This document shows, in pieces, positions 1 through 7,980 of a stretch of 16,165 nt of DNA. The translations under genes and the position numbers were made by a program. Within the stretch, counting starts at the first letter, position 1. Each line of letters starts with the position of its first letter. The notes beneath the pieces were generated by a model that saw only the letters and a program-made list of their open reading frames with translations, was not told the origin of the DNA and did no database searches. The stretch comes from CAYPUG01 sp964413905 (GTDB lineage Bacteria; Chloroflexota; Anaerolineae; JAADDB01): assembly GCA_964413905.1 (NCBI GenBank), contig CAYPUG010000057.1, positions 1 to 16,165 on the forward strand, written 5' to 3'.

Positions 1-722
1 TGGAAGACCGCGTAGCGGTAGTCCTCTGGACGGGTGTCCATTTCCTCCATGAGCGCGTGAGCCGCGCTAGTGATGTGGTGAAAGTACGCGGGTTCCCCGG
101 TGAAACGCTGGCCGTGGCTGGGGTATTCCGCGCCCGCACGGCGCCAAAAGTCGGGCGTGTCCGTGACGTAGGAGAGGGACCCCTGGATGAGGGCCAGCGC
201 GTGTTCGGCCGGGCCGATGATGAACGCGGCCCCACCCGCGGCCGCGGTGTACTCCAGCGCGTCGCCGGGACGGCCCTGGGCCGTGTCCGCGCCAATGGCC
301 AGCGCGTAGTTCGCCATGCCCGACCCCACAAAGCCGATGGCCGCTTGCATGGCTTCGGTGCCGGCCTTGCACGCGAACTCCCAATCCCCGGCCTGGACGT
401 AGGGGGTCGCACCGATGGCTTCGGCCACAATGGTGGAGGTGGGTTTCACCGCGTACGGGTGAGATTCGCTCCCCACCCACACCGCGCGCAGGTGCTCCGC
501 GTGGATGCCCGCGCGGGCCAGCGCGTTGCGCGCGGCCTCAATGGCAATGGTCGCGGTGTCCTCGTCCAGCCCGGGCACGGCCTTCTCCCGGATGGGCGTG
601 CCCCCCTTGCCCCCCGTCCACATGCGGGCAATTTCCCGCGCGGGGATGCGGTATCGGGGCACGTATGCACCGTAACCGATAATACCCACCGGTCGGGTTG
701 GCGTCAGCAAGCGCGTTGGCAT
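1..722 (-). CDS. Hydroxymethylglutaryl-CoA synthase, archaeal type (partial, C-terminus outside window)
   Basis: Condenses acetyl-CoA with acetoacetyl-CoA to HMG-CoA, the first committed step of the mevalonate pathway, in the cytosol. The open frame starts at an ATG preceded by GGAGG eight bases upstream and stays open for 240 codons to the left edge, so the 3' part (about 100 residues in this family) is missing. Thiolase-fold features are visible: an N-terminal GIIGYGAYVPRYRI stretch (residues 13-26), the PGLDEDT segment near 50-56, the nucleophilic cysteine C118 in EFACKAGTEA, the IGADTAQGRPGD segment near 143-154, and a histidine pair at 215-216 where the family has its general acid/base. 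The fit is to the short archaeal form rather than the longer eukaryotic or Gram-positive MvaS. It follows mvaA by 20 bases in one operon. In archaea a thiolase and a DUF35 gene often accompany it; they may lie beyond the left edge. Confidence 0.92.
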   Translation of the reverse strand, partial: MPTRLLTPTRPVGIIGYGAYVPRYRIPAREIARMWTGGKGGTPIREKAVPGLDEDTATIAIEAARNALARAGIHAEHLRAVWVGSESHPYAVKPTSTIVAEAIGATPYVQAGDWEFACKAGTEAMQAAIGFVGSGMANYALAIGADTAQGRPGDALEYTAAAGGAAFIIGPAEHALALIQGSLSYVTDTPDFWRRAGAEYPSHGQRFTGEPAYFHHITSAAHALMEEMDTRPEDYRYAVF

Positions 723-742
723 GAGTACACCCTCCAATATGA

Positions 743-2020
743 TTACGTTTTGCGTATTTCCGCCACAATTTCCTTGGCCCGACTCTCTCTCACATTCCCC
801 TCTTCCGCCAGTCTCGCGGCGACAATATCAATCTCCTCGCCCACCGCGCCCGCGGCAATGGCCACTTGCCGCGCGTGCATGCGCATGTGGCCCCGCTGGA
901 TGCCTTCGCTGGCCAGCGCGCGCAGCGCGGCCAGGTTCTGAGCCAGGCCTACGGCCACCATGATCTCCGCAAGTTCCTGGGCACGGTGAACGCCCAAGAT
1001 CTTCAACGCCACCCGGGCCGTGGGATGGACCTTGGTCGCGCCACCCACGATGCCCACGGCCAGAGGCAGTTCCAGTTTGCCCACCAGAGTATCCCCCATG
1101 ATGTACCACTCGGTCAGGGCCCGATACCGGCCGTCCCGCGCGGCCCACGCGTGGGCTGCGGCCTCGATGGCCCGCCAGTCATTGCCCGTGGCGATAGCCA
1201 CCGCGTCGATACCGTTCATAATGCCCTTATTGTGAGTGGCCGCGCGGTAGGAATCGGCCCAGGCAAACGCGTTGGCCTCCACAATGCCCCGGGCCACTTC
1301 GTCCCCCCGTGCCCCCTTTTCCGAGAACGCGTCCACCGGAATGCGCACCAGGGCCCAGGCCCGTCGTTCAGTGGTGTAATTGGAGAGGATGCGCAGGTTG
1401 ACCCGACCGCGGGTCAGGCGTTCCACCAGGGGGGCAATCCCCTCCACCGCGGTGTTCACCAGGTTCGCACCCATCGCGTCCCGCACGTCCAGATAGAGGT
1501 GAACCACCAGCATGGGCCCCACGGGCGTGCGGGGGAGGTATCGCACCCGGAGGTCCCGAGCGCCACCGCCCCGCCGCACCAGTGAGGGGTGAATGTCGTC
1601 CACCCGCCGCAGGATGTCGGCTTTGGCTCGGTCAAGTGCGGCCTGGGCCGCGTTCGGGTCGGGCACGTCCAGCACCTGGATCTGGCCGATCATGATGGGC
1701 TCGGTGCTGCCCGCGAGGAAACCTCCGCCCGCGCGCGCGATGCGGGCCGCGTTGCTCACCGCGGCTACCACCGAGGGCTCCTCCACGCTCATGGGTACCA
1801 GCACCTCCCGGCCGTTGATGATGAAGTTCAGGCCTAGGCCCAGGGGAAGGGCATGGCGACCCACCACATTCTCGATCATCTTGTCGGCCTGGGCCAGGGC
1901 CAGACTCTCGCGAAGCGCGGTGATATCCGCGTCGTTCAGGCCGGCCCATTCGGCCACCAGGCGCACCCGTTCCTCCAATGATCGCTTGTAGAATCCGGGA
2001 ATGCGGGATGTTCGGGTCAT
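743..2020 (-). CDS. mvaA: Hydroxymethylglutaryl-CoA reductase, class II
   Basis: Interconverts HMG-CoA and mevalonate with a nicotinamide cofactor. The 425-aa length and motifs match the soluble class II (Pseudomonas mevalonii-like) enzymes: EEPSV with the catalytic glutamate at 80/81, DAMGANLVNT (181-190, cofactor site), HNKGIMNG with the catalytic lysine K265, ATGND with aspartate D281, and GHMRMH near the C-terminus with the mobile-flap histidine H378. The frame is open 28 codons further upstream, but the ATG at 2020 has GGAGG seven bases before it and begins the usual TSRIPGFYK N-terminus, so I use it. Placement before HMG-CoA synthase argues for the biosynthetic direction. Third positions are strongly GC-rich compared with the TPR and P450 genes nearby. 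A U-tailed hairpin in the leader suggests control by termination or read-through. Confidence 0.96.
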   Translation of the reverse strand: MTRTSRIPGFYKRSLEERVRLVAEWAGLNDADITALRESLALAQADKMIENVVGRHALPLGLGLNFIINGREVLVPMSVEEPSVVAAVSNAARIARAGGGFLAGSTEPIMIGQIQVLDVPDPNAAQAALDRAKADILRRVDDIHPSLVRRGGGARDLRVRYLPRTPVGPMLVVHLYLDVRDAMGANLVNTAVEGIAPLVERLTRGRVNLRILSNYTTERRAWALVRIPVDAFSEKGARGDEVARGIVEANAFAWADSYRAATHNKGIMNGIDAVAIATGNDWRAIEAAAHAWAARDGRYRALTEWYIMGDTLVGKLELPLAVGIVGGATKVHPTARVALKILGVHRAQELAEIMVAVGLAQNLAALRALASEGIQRGHMRMHARQVAIAAGAVGEEIDIVAARLAEEGNVRESRAKEIVAEIRKT

Positions 2021-2034
2021 GTATCGTCCTCCAC

Positions 2035-2069
2035 AAAAAACTCGCTCCCCGCGCGAGCGGTAGAGCGAG
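2035..2069 (-). terminator. Terminator-like hairpin in the mvaA leader
   Basis: Read on the minus strand, a 7-bp stem CTCGCTC/GAGCGAG (2069-2063 with 2047-2041) encloses a second CCGC/GCGG stem with a TCGC loop. Six T residues (2040-2035) follow at once, and the mvaA GGAGG begins about five bases later. The geometry is that of an intrinsic terminator. It either ends transcription from the 5301-2181 gene group or acts as an attenuator for mvaA. No room remains between it and the start codon for a promoter, so mvaA transcripts must begin upstream or inside it. Confidence 0.7.
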
Positions 2070-2075
2070 CACCAC

Positions 2076-2104
2076 AGGATACTATAGGGGGCCAAATCTA
2101 TCAA
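2076..2104 (-). promoter_or_regulatory. Weak candidate promoter for the mvaA operon
   Basis: On the minus strand TTGATA (2104-2099) lies 17 bases before TATCCT (2081-2076), a moderate sigma-70-like match. Initiation about seven bases on would put the 5' end at the first base of the leader hairpin. An overlapping TATAGT (2086-2081) lacks a well-spaced -35. This is pattern matching only. Confidence 0.3.
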
Positions 2105-2180
2105 AACCTATCAGGATGAGGAAAGACGCCCAAAGCTTGCGAAACGCCTCCTCACCATACCACGACTTTGCGCTTAATGG

Positions 2181-3245
2181 CTATAATAACTCATCGGCTA
2201 CACGCAGGAACACATCCACAGCCCGCAGAGAAGCCGTCTTTTGCAGGGCAATGCTCAAGTGTTTCAAGGGCACATCCAGCAAGTTATACATCAGAGTTGT
2301 GCGTACTTCGACACGCCGGGGACGAGCCCCCCGTTCCCATATTAATTGTAATACAGAGCCGGGAATCTTCTCATACATCCGCCCCAATCCCTCGTCGGCT
2401 ACGAGGATGTCTGTTTTTAAAATGTAGCCGGTCTTGGCTTCTCCAACGATGAGAAAATAAGGGATGTACGGCCGTTCATGCCGACGATCGCGCACCCCTG
2501 TGGTTCCCATAAACACATCCACCTGCCAAATCTCCGTGGACTGGGGCAGACGGCGGAGTTCGTCAAGGAATTCCGCGGGAATGTCCGGGGATAACACCCA
2601 ACCGTCCCAGGGTAACGGCTTCACGTACGCTTCATCCCATAAAAGGCCCTTCCCCGTGGGCCGAGGCACACGGGTCAACAAACGTCGCTCATCCTCGGGA
2701 TGGACGAGAACGTCGGGGCCTTGAGATTGCACCCGTGGAGCGATCTCAAGCAGTTGTGTGAGCACATGCGTCATAAACCGCGCATCCGGTGCGTTGAAAT
2801 ACCAGGGATAATATCCCGGCCGGAAGTCGCGAAACAGCGGCCAAGCCCCACGACCGCGAAAGCGAAGGCCAAGGGAACGGATAATGCGTCGGTCGGCCGC
2901 GGAGAGATCCCCGCGATCTGCCCAAATAGCCTGGAGAAAAGGGATAGTGAGGACAACTTCCACGGGAGCCTCGCCTGTCGTTTGGACGAACTCACGCAGG
3001 CGTTGAAATCCATACCACCCCTCCCCCCCAAGGTATACAATCACTCCCAAAGTTTCGTTCAACGTTCCGATAACGCTTATATACCCTATATCCCCATTTT
3101 CAGGGTTCTGAACGGCAAACACCATATCTTCGGTCATCCATTTCCAGGGGGCCAACTCACGTACTCGGAGGAAAGCATCGTACAAGGCCCGCCATTCTTC
3201 CAAAGTGGGCTGTTCCGTAACAGGTACTTTCTGTCTGTCAGACAT
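2181..3245 (-). CDS. Hypothetical protein, probable DUF7309 + DUF6930
   Basis: A 354-aa soluble protein with no signal peptide or membrane segment. Residues 20-78 carry a pattern (ELAPWKWMTEDMVFAVQNP, then GYISVIG and YLGGEGW) that I associate with DUF7309. Residues about 235-350 (IWQVDVFMG, RPYIPYFLIVGEAKTGYIL, RRVEVRT) resemble DUF6930, which often accompanies it. Both assignments are from memory. No catalytic motif is obvious, although the C-terminal part could be a degenerate nuclease or integrase-like fold. The chosen ATG has AGGAGG just upstream; a 22-codon upstream extension lacks such support. It follows the TPR gene by 68 bases on the same strand, so co-transcription is plausible. 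Function unknown. Confidence 0.82.
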   Translation of the reverse strand: MSDRQKVPVTEQPTLEEWRALYDAFLRVRELAPWKWMTEDMVFAVQNPENGDIGYISVIGTLNETLGVIVYLGGEGWYGFQRLREFVQTTGEAPVEVVLTIPFLQAIWADRGDLSAADRRIIRSLGLRFRGRGAWPLFRDFRPGYYPWYFNAPDARFMTHVLTQLLEIAPRVQSQGPDVLVHPEDERRLLTRVPRPTGKGLLWDEAYVKPLPWDGWVLSPDIPAEFLDELRRLPQSTEIWQVDVFMGTTGVRDRRHERPYIPYFLIVGEAKTGYILKTDILVADEGLGRMYEKIPGSVLQLIWERGARPRRVEVRTTLMYNLLDVPLKHLSIALQKTASLRAVDVFLRVADELL

Positions 3246-3313
3246 ATTTCCTCCTCCCGTGGGCTCCGGCCGAGACCTCACGGGCACGGTAAGATATGGT
3301 GTGATGTCCATGT

Positions 3314-4447
3314 TCAGGGCGTCAAATTACATCGTCTTAGCCCTTGTAACGCGGGCTGCGATTGAGGGTTCTCTTGTAATGCTTTACGTAACCAAGGTTC
3401 TGCCCTCTGGCAGTCGTCCAGGAACACATAGGCCAAGCCGATCATATAATAAACGGGTTCTTTGCCCTCACCGAGTTCAACCGCTTTCGTCAACACCTCA
3501 ATCGCGCCTTCGTAGTTCCGCCGCACATAGTAGACGGTACCCAGATGCACATATGCCGGCCCGTAAGACTTGTCCAATTCCAGGGCCTTCTCTAATTGCA
3601 CCATGGCCTTTTGCGGATCACCGGCCAGGAAATAGGCCCATCCAATGGCATCTTGTGGCGCAGGATCTTTTGGACGAATGTCTCGAGCCTTCTGGAACAT
3701 AGCGATGGCTTTGTCAAAGTCGCCCAGGGCTTGGTAATTGCGGCCGGCAGCAATGTAAATATACGCGAGGTTTGGATGGATCTCTGTGGCTTTGAGGTAG
3801 GCCTCAATAGCCTTTTCATACTCCCCCCGTACCTCTAGGACATAACCGTAATTGCGCCAGATAAACGGATCTTGTGTGTCCAAGGAGAGGGCCGTCTCTG
3901 CTTCTTCCAGCGCCCGGTCCCAATTGCCCATATCCGCGTACACTTCGGCCAGATATGCGTGGGCTTGTGCGTTGTTAGGGTCCAGGTCCACGGCTTCCAA
4001 CGCTTTCTCTATGGCTTCGTCGTACTTGCCGTTCCAATCCAACGTCATGGCCAAAACACCCAGATAGGTGGCATTGTTGGGCTCCAATTCGACGGCCTTA
4101 CGGGCCATGACAAGCGCTTCCTCGGTCTGTCCGGTGATGGTCAGTAAACGGGCTAACCATGCGTACGCGTCCGCATTGGAAGGTTCCAATTCCACCACGT
4201 GACGATACGCGTCAATAGCATCTTCTAGGCGTCCGGCCTTGAACGCATCTTCCGCGTCCGCCAGCCACGCTAAGGAGGTACGTGTGGGAGTAGGAGTTGG
4301 TAAAGGCGTCACAAATGGGTTTCGCAAAAGTTCAGGATGGGCACCCCGAGCCCAGTAAAGAGGCCCTACGACCAACATTATCAAAAGCACATAACGGAAC
4401 CAGCCCCGCCGCCGTCGACGTGGGCGCCAATCCCGATTGATGTACAT
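3314..4447 (-). CDS. Membrane-anchored TPR-repeat protein
   Basis: 377 aa. A basic N-terminus (RRRRR at 10-14) precedes one transmembrane helix at about 16-33, then a PLPTPTPTRT linker (48-57). This predicts an N-in anchor with the rest outside the cytoplasmic membrane. From about residue 58 to the end there are nine consecutive 34-residue tetratricopeptide units with the usual spacing of A/G-Y/F-A-P (for example A-x-A-Y-L-A-E-V-Y-A-D-M-G-N-W, then A-L-E-E-A at 170-190). TPR superhelices bind partner proteins; there is no enzymatic domain. It starts 14 bases after the inositol-phosphatase-family stop, with only a weak GAAGG upstream, so it is probably translated from the same mRNA. The anchor plus PT-rich linker layout recurs in the SH3-like protein of this window. 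Confidence 0.9.
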   Translation of the reverse strand: MYINRDWRPRRRRRGWFRYVLLIMLVVGPLYWARGAHPELLRNPFVTPLPTPTPTRTSLAWLADAEDAFKAGRLEDAIDAYRHVVELEPSNADAYAWLARLLTITGQTEEALVMARKAVELEPNNATYLGVLAMTLDWNGKYDEAIEKALEAVDLDPNNAQAHAYLAEVYADMGNWDRALEEAETALSLDTQDPFIWRNYGYVLEVRGEYEKAIEAYLKATEIHPNLAYIYIAAGRNYQALGDFDKAIAMFQKARDIRPKDPAPQDAIGWAYFLAGDPQKAMVQLEKALELDKSYGPAYVHLGTVYYVRRNYEGAIEVLTKAVELGEGKEPVYYMIGLAYVFLDDCQRAEPWLRKALQENPQSQPALQGLRRCNLTP

Positions 4448-4461
4448 GGCTACACCTTCAC

Positions 4462-5301
4462 TTATTCCGAGACAACATGGGGGATGTTCTTCCGTACGGA
4501 CGCGATGATTTCAAGCATGGCATCGTGCAAGAGCCCGTTGCTGGCTACGATGTTGGGGGTCCCCGGTGTCCAAGGATGTCCCTCGTAATCCGTAACCTTG
4601 CCCCCCGCTTCTACCACCAACAAAGACCCCGCCGCCCAATCCCATGGTTGCAATTTCTGTTCCCAGTATCCATCCAATCGCCCATCCGCTACCCAAGCCA
4701 TATCCACCGTGGCCGCGCCGGCCCGACGTAGCCCCTGCGTTCGCACAAGGAAGGCCGAAAATTCCCGGAGGTTATTATCCAGGCTGGTCGTCTTATCATA
4801 GGGAAAACCCGTCGCGACCAACGCGGCTTGCAAGTCACGGACGCTCGACACGCGCAAGGGTTGAGGGGTATCCTCCGCCTCCGACTGCGTCCACGCGCCT
4901 TGACCCCGCACAGCCCAATACAGTCGACGGTGTCCCACATCACACGTAACCCCCAACAGAACCTGTCCCCCCTCCACCAACGCCAGGGAGACACCGAAAA
5001 TAGGCAATCGATGGGCAAAATTGGTGGTCCCATCTAAAGGGTCAAATATCCACCGTCGTTTGCCCCCCTGATGAGCACCCGTTTCTTCCCCCAGAATCGC
5101 ATCCTCTGGGAAACGTTCACGAAGGCGCCGTAATAACAACTGCTCGGAAGCGATATCCGCCTCGGTAACTAAGTCTACCGCACTGCTTTTTCGCCGGATA
5201 TGATGCACACCTTGCCGATAATATGTACGCAAGAGGTCAGCGGCCTCCTGAACAACACGCTTTGCAAAAGCCAGTTCTTCCTCCAGCGTTATCGATGCCA
5301 T
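4462..5301 (-). CDS. Inositol monophosphatase family protein
   Basis: A 279-aa Mg-dependent, lithium-sensitive-type phosphatase of the IMPase/FBPase superfamily, cytosolic. Metal-site motifs are complete: VTEAD (45-49), GEETG with E72/E73, motif 1 WIFDPLDGTTNF (84-95) with D87 and D90, and motif 2 WDWAAGSLLVVEAGG (220-234) with D221. The substrate cannot be fixed by sequence; members hydrolyse myo-inositol-1-phosphate, fructose-1,6-bisphosphate, PAP or histidinol phosphate. It is first in a minus-strand group with the TPR protein and the DUF protein. A TTGGAC/TAGAAT promoter lies in the gap to the divergent P450. The start codon has only a weak AAGG/GAGGGG region upstream, but no other ATG fits the family N-terminus. 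Confidence 0.93.
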   Translation of the reverse strand: MASITLEEELAFAKRVVQEAADLLRTYYRQGVHHIRRKSSAVDLVTEADIASEQLLLRRLRERFPEDAILGEETGAHQGGKRRWIFDPLDGTTNFAHRLPIFGVSLALVEGGQVLLGVTCDVGHRRLYWAVRGQGAWTQSEAEDTPQPLRVSSVRDLQAALVATGFPYDKTTSLDNNLREFSAFLVRTQGLRRAGAATVDMAWVADGRLDGYWEQKLQPWDWAAGSLLVVEAGGKVTDYEGHPWTPGTPNIVASNGLLHDAMLEIIASVRKNIPHVVSE

Positions 5302-5339
5302 CGCGCCTTATTTCCCCTCACCTTTGGGTTGTGGAAGAT

Positions 5340-5369
5340 ATTCTACGGCACCCCGACTCAAAAGTCCAA
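5340..5369 (-). promoter_or_regulatory. Candidate promoter of the IMPase-TPR-DUF group
   Basis: Minus strand TTGGAC (5369-5364), an 18-base spacer, then TAGAAT (5345-5340), one mismatch from the -10 consensus. It lies about 40 bases before the start codon and back to back with the P450 promoter, the two -35 boxes being four bases apart. Confidence 0.5.
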
Positions 5370-5373
5370 CCCG

Positions 5374-5403
5374 TTGTCGAAGTGTGCCCTTACATGATAC
5401 AAT
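5374..5403 (+). promoter_or_regulatory. Candidate promoter of the P450 gene
   Basis: TTGTCG (5374-5379), an 18-base spacer and TACAAT (5398-5403), one mismatch from the -10 consensus. Expected initiation near 5410 leaves a leader of about 50 bases before the start codon used here. Confidence 0.5.
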
Positions 5404-5459
5404 AGGGTGTCTTACCGATCATCGTGCCTCAGATGAATGCCCACACACTGGAGGAAGAG

Positions 5460-6785
5460 ATGCGCTCGTACCCACTCCTTGGAATGCTTCCACAATTCAG
5501 CAGAGATCCGGTCAATACCTTAGTCCGTCTGGCCCAAGAACAAGGCGGCGTCGCAGTGCTTCCTCTGGGACGTCGGCGGCTCTACGTTGTTACGTCACCG
5601 AGCGGTGCCCAACACGTGCTGAAAGACCGTGCCACCCATTACGTCAAGGGACGCACTATGGATGTGCCTCGCCCTCTCCTGGGTGAAAATCTGGTCAGCG
5701 CCGAAGGGGAAACCTGGCGTCGCCTGCGACGTTTGGTGCAACCGGCCTTTAGCCGCCATCGTCTCCTTGACCTCGTAGACACGATGGTCACGACGGTGGA
5801 AGGATTTTATCCCAAGTGGGATACCCTCGCACAACGGCAAGAGCCGGTCGATGTCGTCCCGCTAATGATGGAAGTGACATTAGCCATCATTGCCCGACTC
5901 ATGTTCTCGGTGGACATTATCGAGGAGGAAGAGCGTCTTCTGCACGCTTTTAACACCGCCATGCACGCCCTGAACCGCATCGCGTGGAGTCCCTGGCCCC
6001 GTTTGTCGGCCCTTTATGTCCGCGTCCTCCCTTCGTTCCGCCATGCCAAGGCTACCCTGGACGAAGTTATTTACCGCATTATTCGCACTCGCCAGAAAGA
6101 GCAGCCCAAACGTTCGGATTTGCTCACTCTCCTGATGAAGGCACGCGATCCGGAAACCGGAGATACATTGACCGTTGAAGAACTGCGCAACCAGGCGCTC
6201 ACTATATTTCTGGCCGGTCACGAGACTACAGCCCTGGCGTTAAGTTGGGCCTGGCATCTCTTGGGCACTCACCCAGAGGTGGAACGTCGTTTTCGTCAAG
6301 AGATTCACGATGTTCTGAACAGCCGGCCCCCCACCCGAGACAATGTGGAGGATTTACATTACACTCGAATGGTTATTGACGAGGTGCTCCGGTTATACCC
6401 GACGGTCTGGGTGACCGCTCGAGATGCGGCAGCCGAGGATGTGGTCGATGGGGTACGCATTCCTGCCGGGGCGCGGGTTATTGTCAGTCCATACGTCACG
6501 CATCGCGATCCCCGATGGTGGCCTGCGCCAGAGGCTTTTGATCCAGAACGATTTCGCGAGGGAATCCCCCCAAATTTGCCCCCCTTTGCGTACTACCCAT
6601 TTAGTGGCGGCCCAAGGAAATGCCTGGGATATGTGCTGGCCCCCCTGGAGATGACCATCGTGATGAGTCTCATGGCGCAACGTTACCGGCTAGAACGGGT
6701 ACCCGGGTATCCGGTACAACCACGACCGGTGTTGACGTTACGCCCTCATCCCGGTGTGTACGTGTGGATACGAAAAATCCGGTGA
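5460..6785 (+). CDS. Cytochrome P450
   Basis: A 441-aa haem-thiolate monooxygenase without a membrane anchor. Canonical marks: I-helix oxygen-activation motif AGHETT (252-257), K-helix EVLR (E308, R311), the PERF region FDPERF, and the haem-binding loop FSGGPRKCLG with axial cysteine C388. The C-terminal half (RLYPTVWVTARDA, then YVTHRDPRWWP) resembles thermophile and cyanobacterial P450s that hydroxylate carotenoids or fatty acids; substrate unknown. No ferredoxin or reductase gene is nearby. The frame also opens at GTG 5424 and ATG 5433, but neither has a Shine-Dalgarno. The ATG at 5460 follows GGAGG by five bases and gives the compact RSYPLLGMLPQF start, so I prefer it. It stands alone, divergent from the IMPase group, and ends 160 bases before the nucleoside kinase unit. 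Confidence 0.95.
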   Translation: MRSYPLLGMLPQFSRDPVNTLVRLAQEQGGVAVLPLGRRRLYVVTSPSGAQHVLKDRATHYVKGRTMDVPRPLLGENLVSAEGETWRRLRRLVQPAFSRHRLLDLVDTMVTTVEGFYPKWDTLAQRQEPVDVVPLMMEVTLAIIARLMFSVDIIEEEERLLHAFNTAMHALNRIAWSPWPRLSALYVRVLPSFRHAKATLDEVIYRIIRTRQKEQPKRSDLLTLLMKARDPETGDTLTVEELRNQALTIFLAGHETTALALSWAWHLLGTHPEVERRFRQEIHDVLNSRPPTRDNVEDLHYTRMVIDEVLRLYPTVWVTARDAAAEDVVDGVRIPAGARVIVSPYVTHRDPRWWPAPEAFDPERFREGIPPNLPPFAYYPFSGGPRKCLGYVLAPLEMTIVMSLMAQRYRLERVPGYPVQPRPVLTLRPHPGVYVWIRKIR

Positions 6786-6890
6786 GAACGGATGCAAACC
6801 CTTTCGCGCACAAAGCCCACGGCAGTTTCGATAACCCATCGCGTAAGGACCTCCCTTGGCTGTAAACTGGAAGAGGAAACGGGAGTAGGC

Positions 6891-6896
6891 TATGAT
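6891..6896 (+). promoter_or_regulatory. Possible -10 element of the nucleoside kinase unit
   Basis: TATGAT, one mismatch from consensus, about 50 bases before the kinase start, in the 160-base gap after P450. The hexamer 17 bases upstream (TGGAAG) is a poor -35, so the call is weak. No terminator for P450 is evident in the same gap. Confidence 0.3.
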
Positions 6897-6945
6897 ACAT
6901 TTCAGACATAGAGGACACCCCAATCCCTGATGGAGTGAGAACATC

Positions 6946-7980
6946 ATGGAGCGAACGTTTTATGTGGCCATCGAAGGCCCCATCGGTGTGGGGAAGACCA
7001 CTCTGGCCCGCATTCTCAGCAAGGCGCTGAACACGGAACTCCTGTTGGAGGTGTTCGAGGAAAACCCGTTCCTGGCCAAGTTCTACGAGGACCGGGAACG
7101 CTATGCGTTTCAAACGCAGATCTTCTTCCTCCTCAGTCGCTACCGGCAACAGAGCGATGTGATCCCGCGCGTGCTCCAACATAGCCCCCTGGTCTCCGAT
7201 TATCTCTTTGCCAAGGACCGCATCTTCGCTCATCTGAACCTACGCGGGGACGAACTGGCGGTATACGAGCAACTGCATCAGGCCCTGGCCGTGCACATTC
7301 CTGTCCCCGACCTGGTGGTGTACTTAAAAGCGAGCACGGATGTGCTCATGGAACGCATTGCGTTTCGCGATCGTCCTTATGAACGCAATATGTCCCGTCA
7401 GTACATTGATGACTTGCGCGTGGCGTATGAACGGTTCTTCTCGACATACAAGGAAGCGCCGGTGTTGGCCATTGACACCAATCACTTGAATTTGGTGTCA
7501 AACACCGAACACCGGGCCCAGGTGATCGGCAAAGTACGAACAGCGCTGAAGGAAGGCATTGTCGAACACCCGCTTCCGGGTTTGTTGCCCGAGGTTCAAC
7601 ACAAAAAGGAAGAACGTCCTCTTATCACGGCTCGCCGTCGGTTGGCCGACTTTCAAGCGTGGCACCGCGAATTGGACAAGGAAAAGGGGTTCAAGGATGA
7701 CCTATACGCTAACTTGTTGGGCCTCGTTGATGAACTGGGCGAGTTAACGCGCGTGATTCGACGTGTGCGCTATCGGGAGCGACAACTCCGCTCGCAGCTG
7801 GGCAACACTGAAGAAGCGCTTCAACGTGCGCTGGAAGAACACATCGAACATTTGGGAGAAGAACTCGCGGATATGTTGGCTTATCTGCTCAAACTAGCTA
7901 ACAGTGCAAACATTGACATGGAAACGGTGTACGTTGAGAAAATGGAACACAATTGGGAACGTACGTGGGAGGCGGTATGA
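6946..7980 (+). CDS. Deoxynucleoside kinase fused to a MazG-like NTP pyrophosphohydrolase domain
   Basis: 344 aa, two domains. Residues 1-205 are a dNK/dGK-family kinase that 5'-phosphorylates deoxynucleosides with ATP: P-loop GPIGVGKT (11-18), EENPFL (38-43), RYAFQTQIFFL near 52-62, a DYLFAKDRIF segment (85-94) where family members have the DRS-type motif, PDLVVYLKAS (121-130) and an arginine-rich lid RIAFRDRPYER (137-147). After a linker, residues 232-344 look like an all-alpha MazG domain: FQAWHRELDKEKGF, then E263-L-G-E266 and E306-L-A-D309, the EXXE...EXXD Mg-binding pattern of nucleotide pyrophosphohydrolases. Bacterial dNKs are normally about 210-225 aa, so the extension is extra. The stop overlaps the next kinase gene as ATGA. 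A GGAG lies ten bases before the start. Nucleoside specificity cannot be read; dAK/dGK-like is likely. Confidence 0.92.
   Translation: MERTFYVAIEGPIGVGKTTLARILSKALNTELLLEVFEENPFLAKFYEDRERYAFQTQIFFLLSRYRQQSDVIPRVLQHSPLVSDYLFAKDRIFAHLNLRGDELAVYEQLHQALAVHIPVPDLVVYLKASTDVLMERIAFRDRPYERNMSRQYIDDLRVAYERFFSTYKEAPVLAIDTNHLNLVSNTEHRAQVIGKVRTALKEGIVEHPLPGLLPEVQHKKEERPLITARRRLADFQAWHRELDKEKGFKDDLYANLLGLVDELGELTRVIRRVRYRERQLRSQLGNTEEALQRALEEHIEHLGEELADMLAYLLKLANSANIDMETVYVEKMEHNWERTWEAV

Noticed and set aside
57..941. 294-codon plus-strand open frame
   Set aside because: It lies antisense to the HMG-CoA synthase and reductase genes, is rich in R/G/H/P as expected from the opposite strand of GC-rich coding DNA, and has no recognisable domain.
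866..1585. 239-codon plus-strand open frame
   Set aside because: Antisense to mvaA, whose catalytic motifs fix the real frame.
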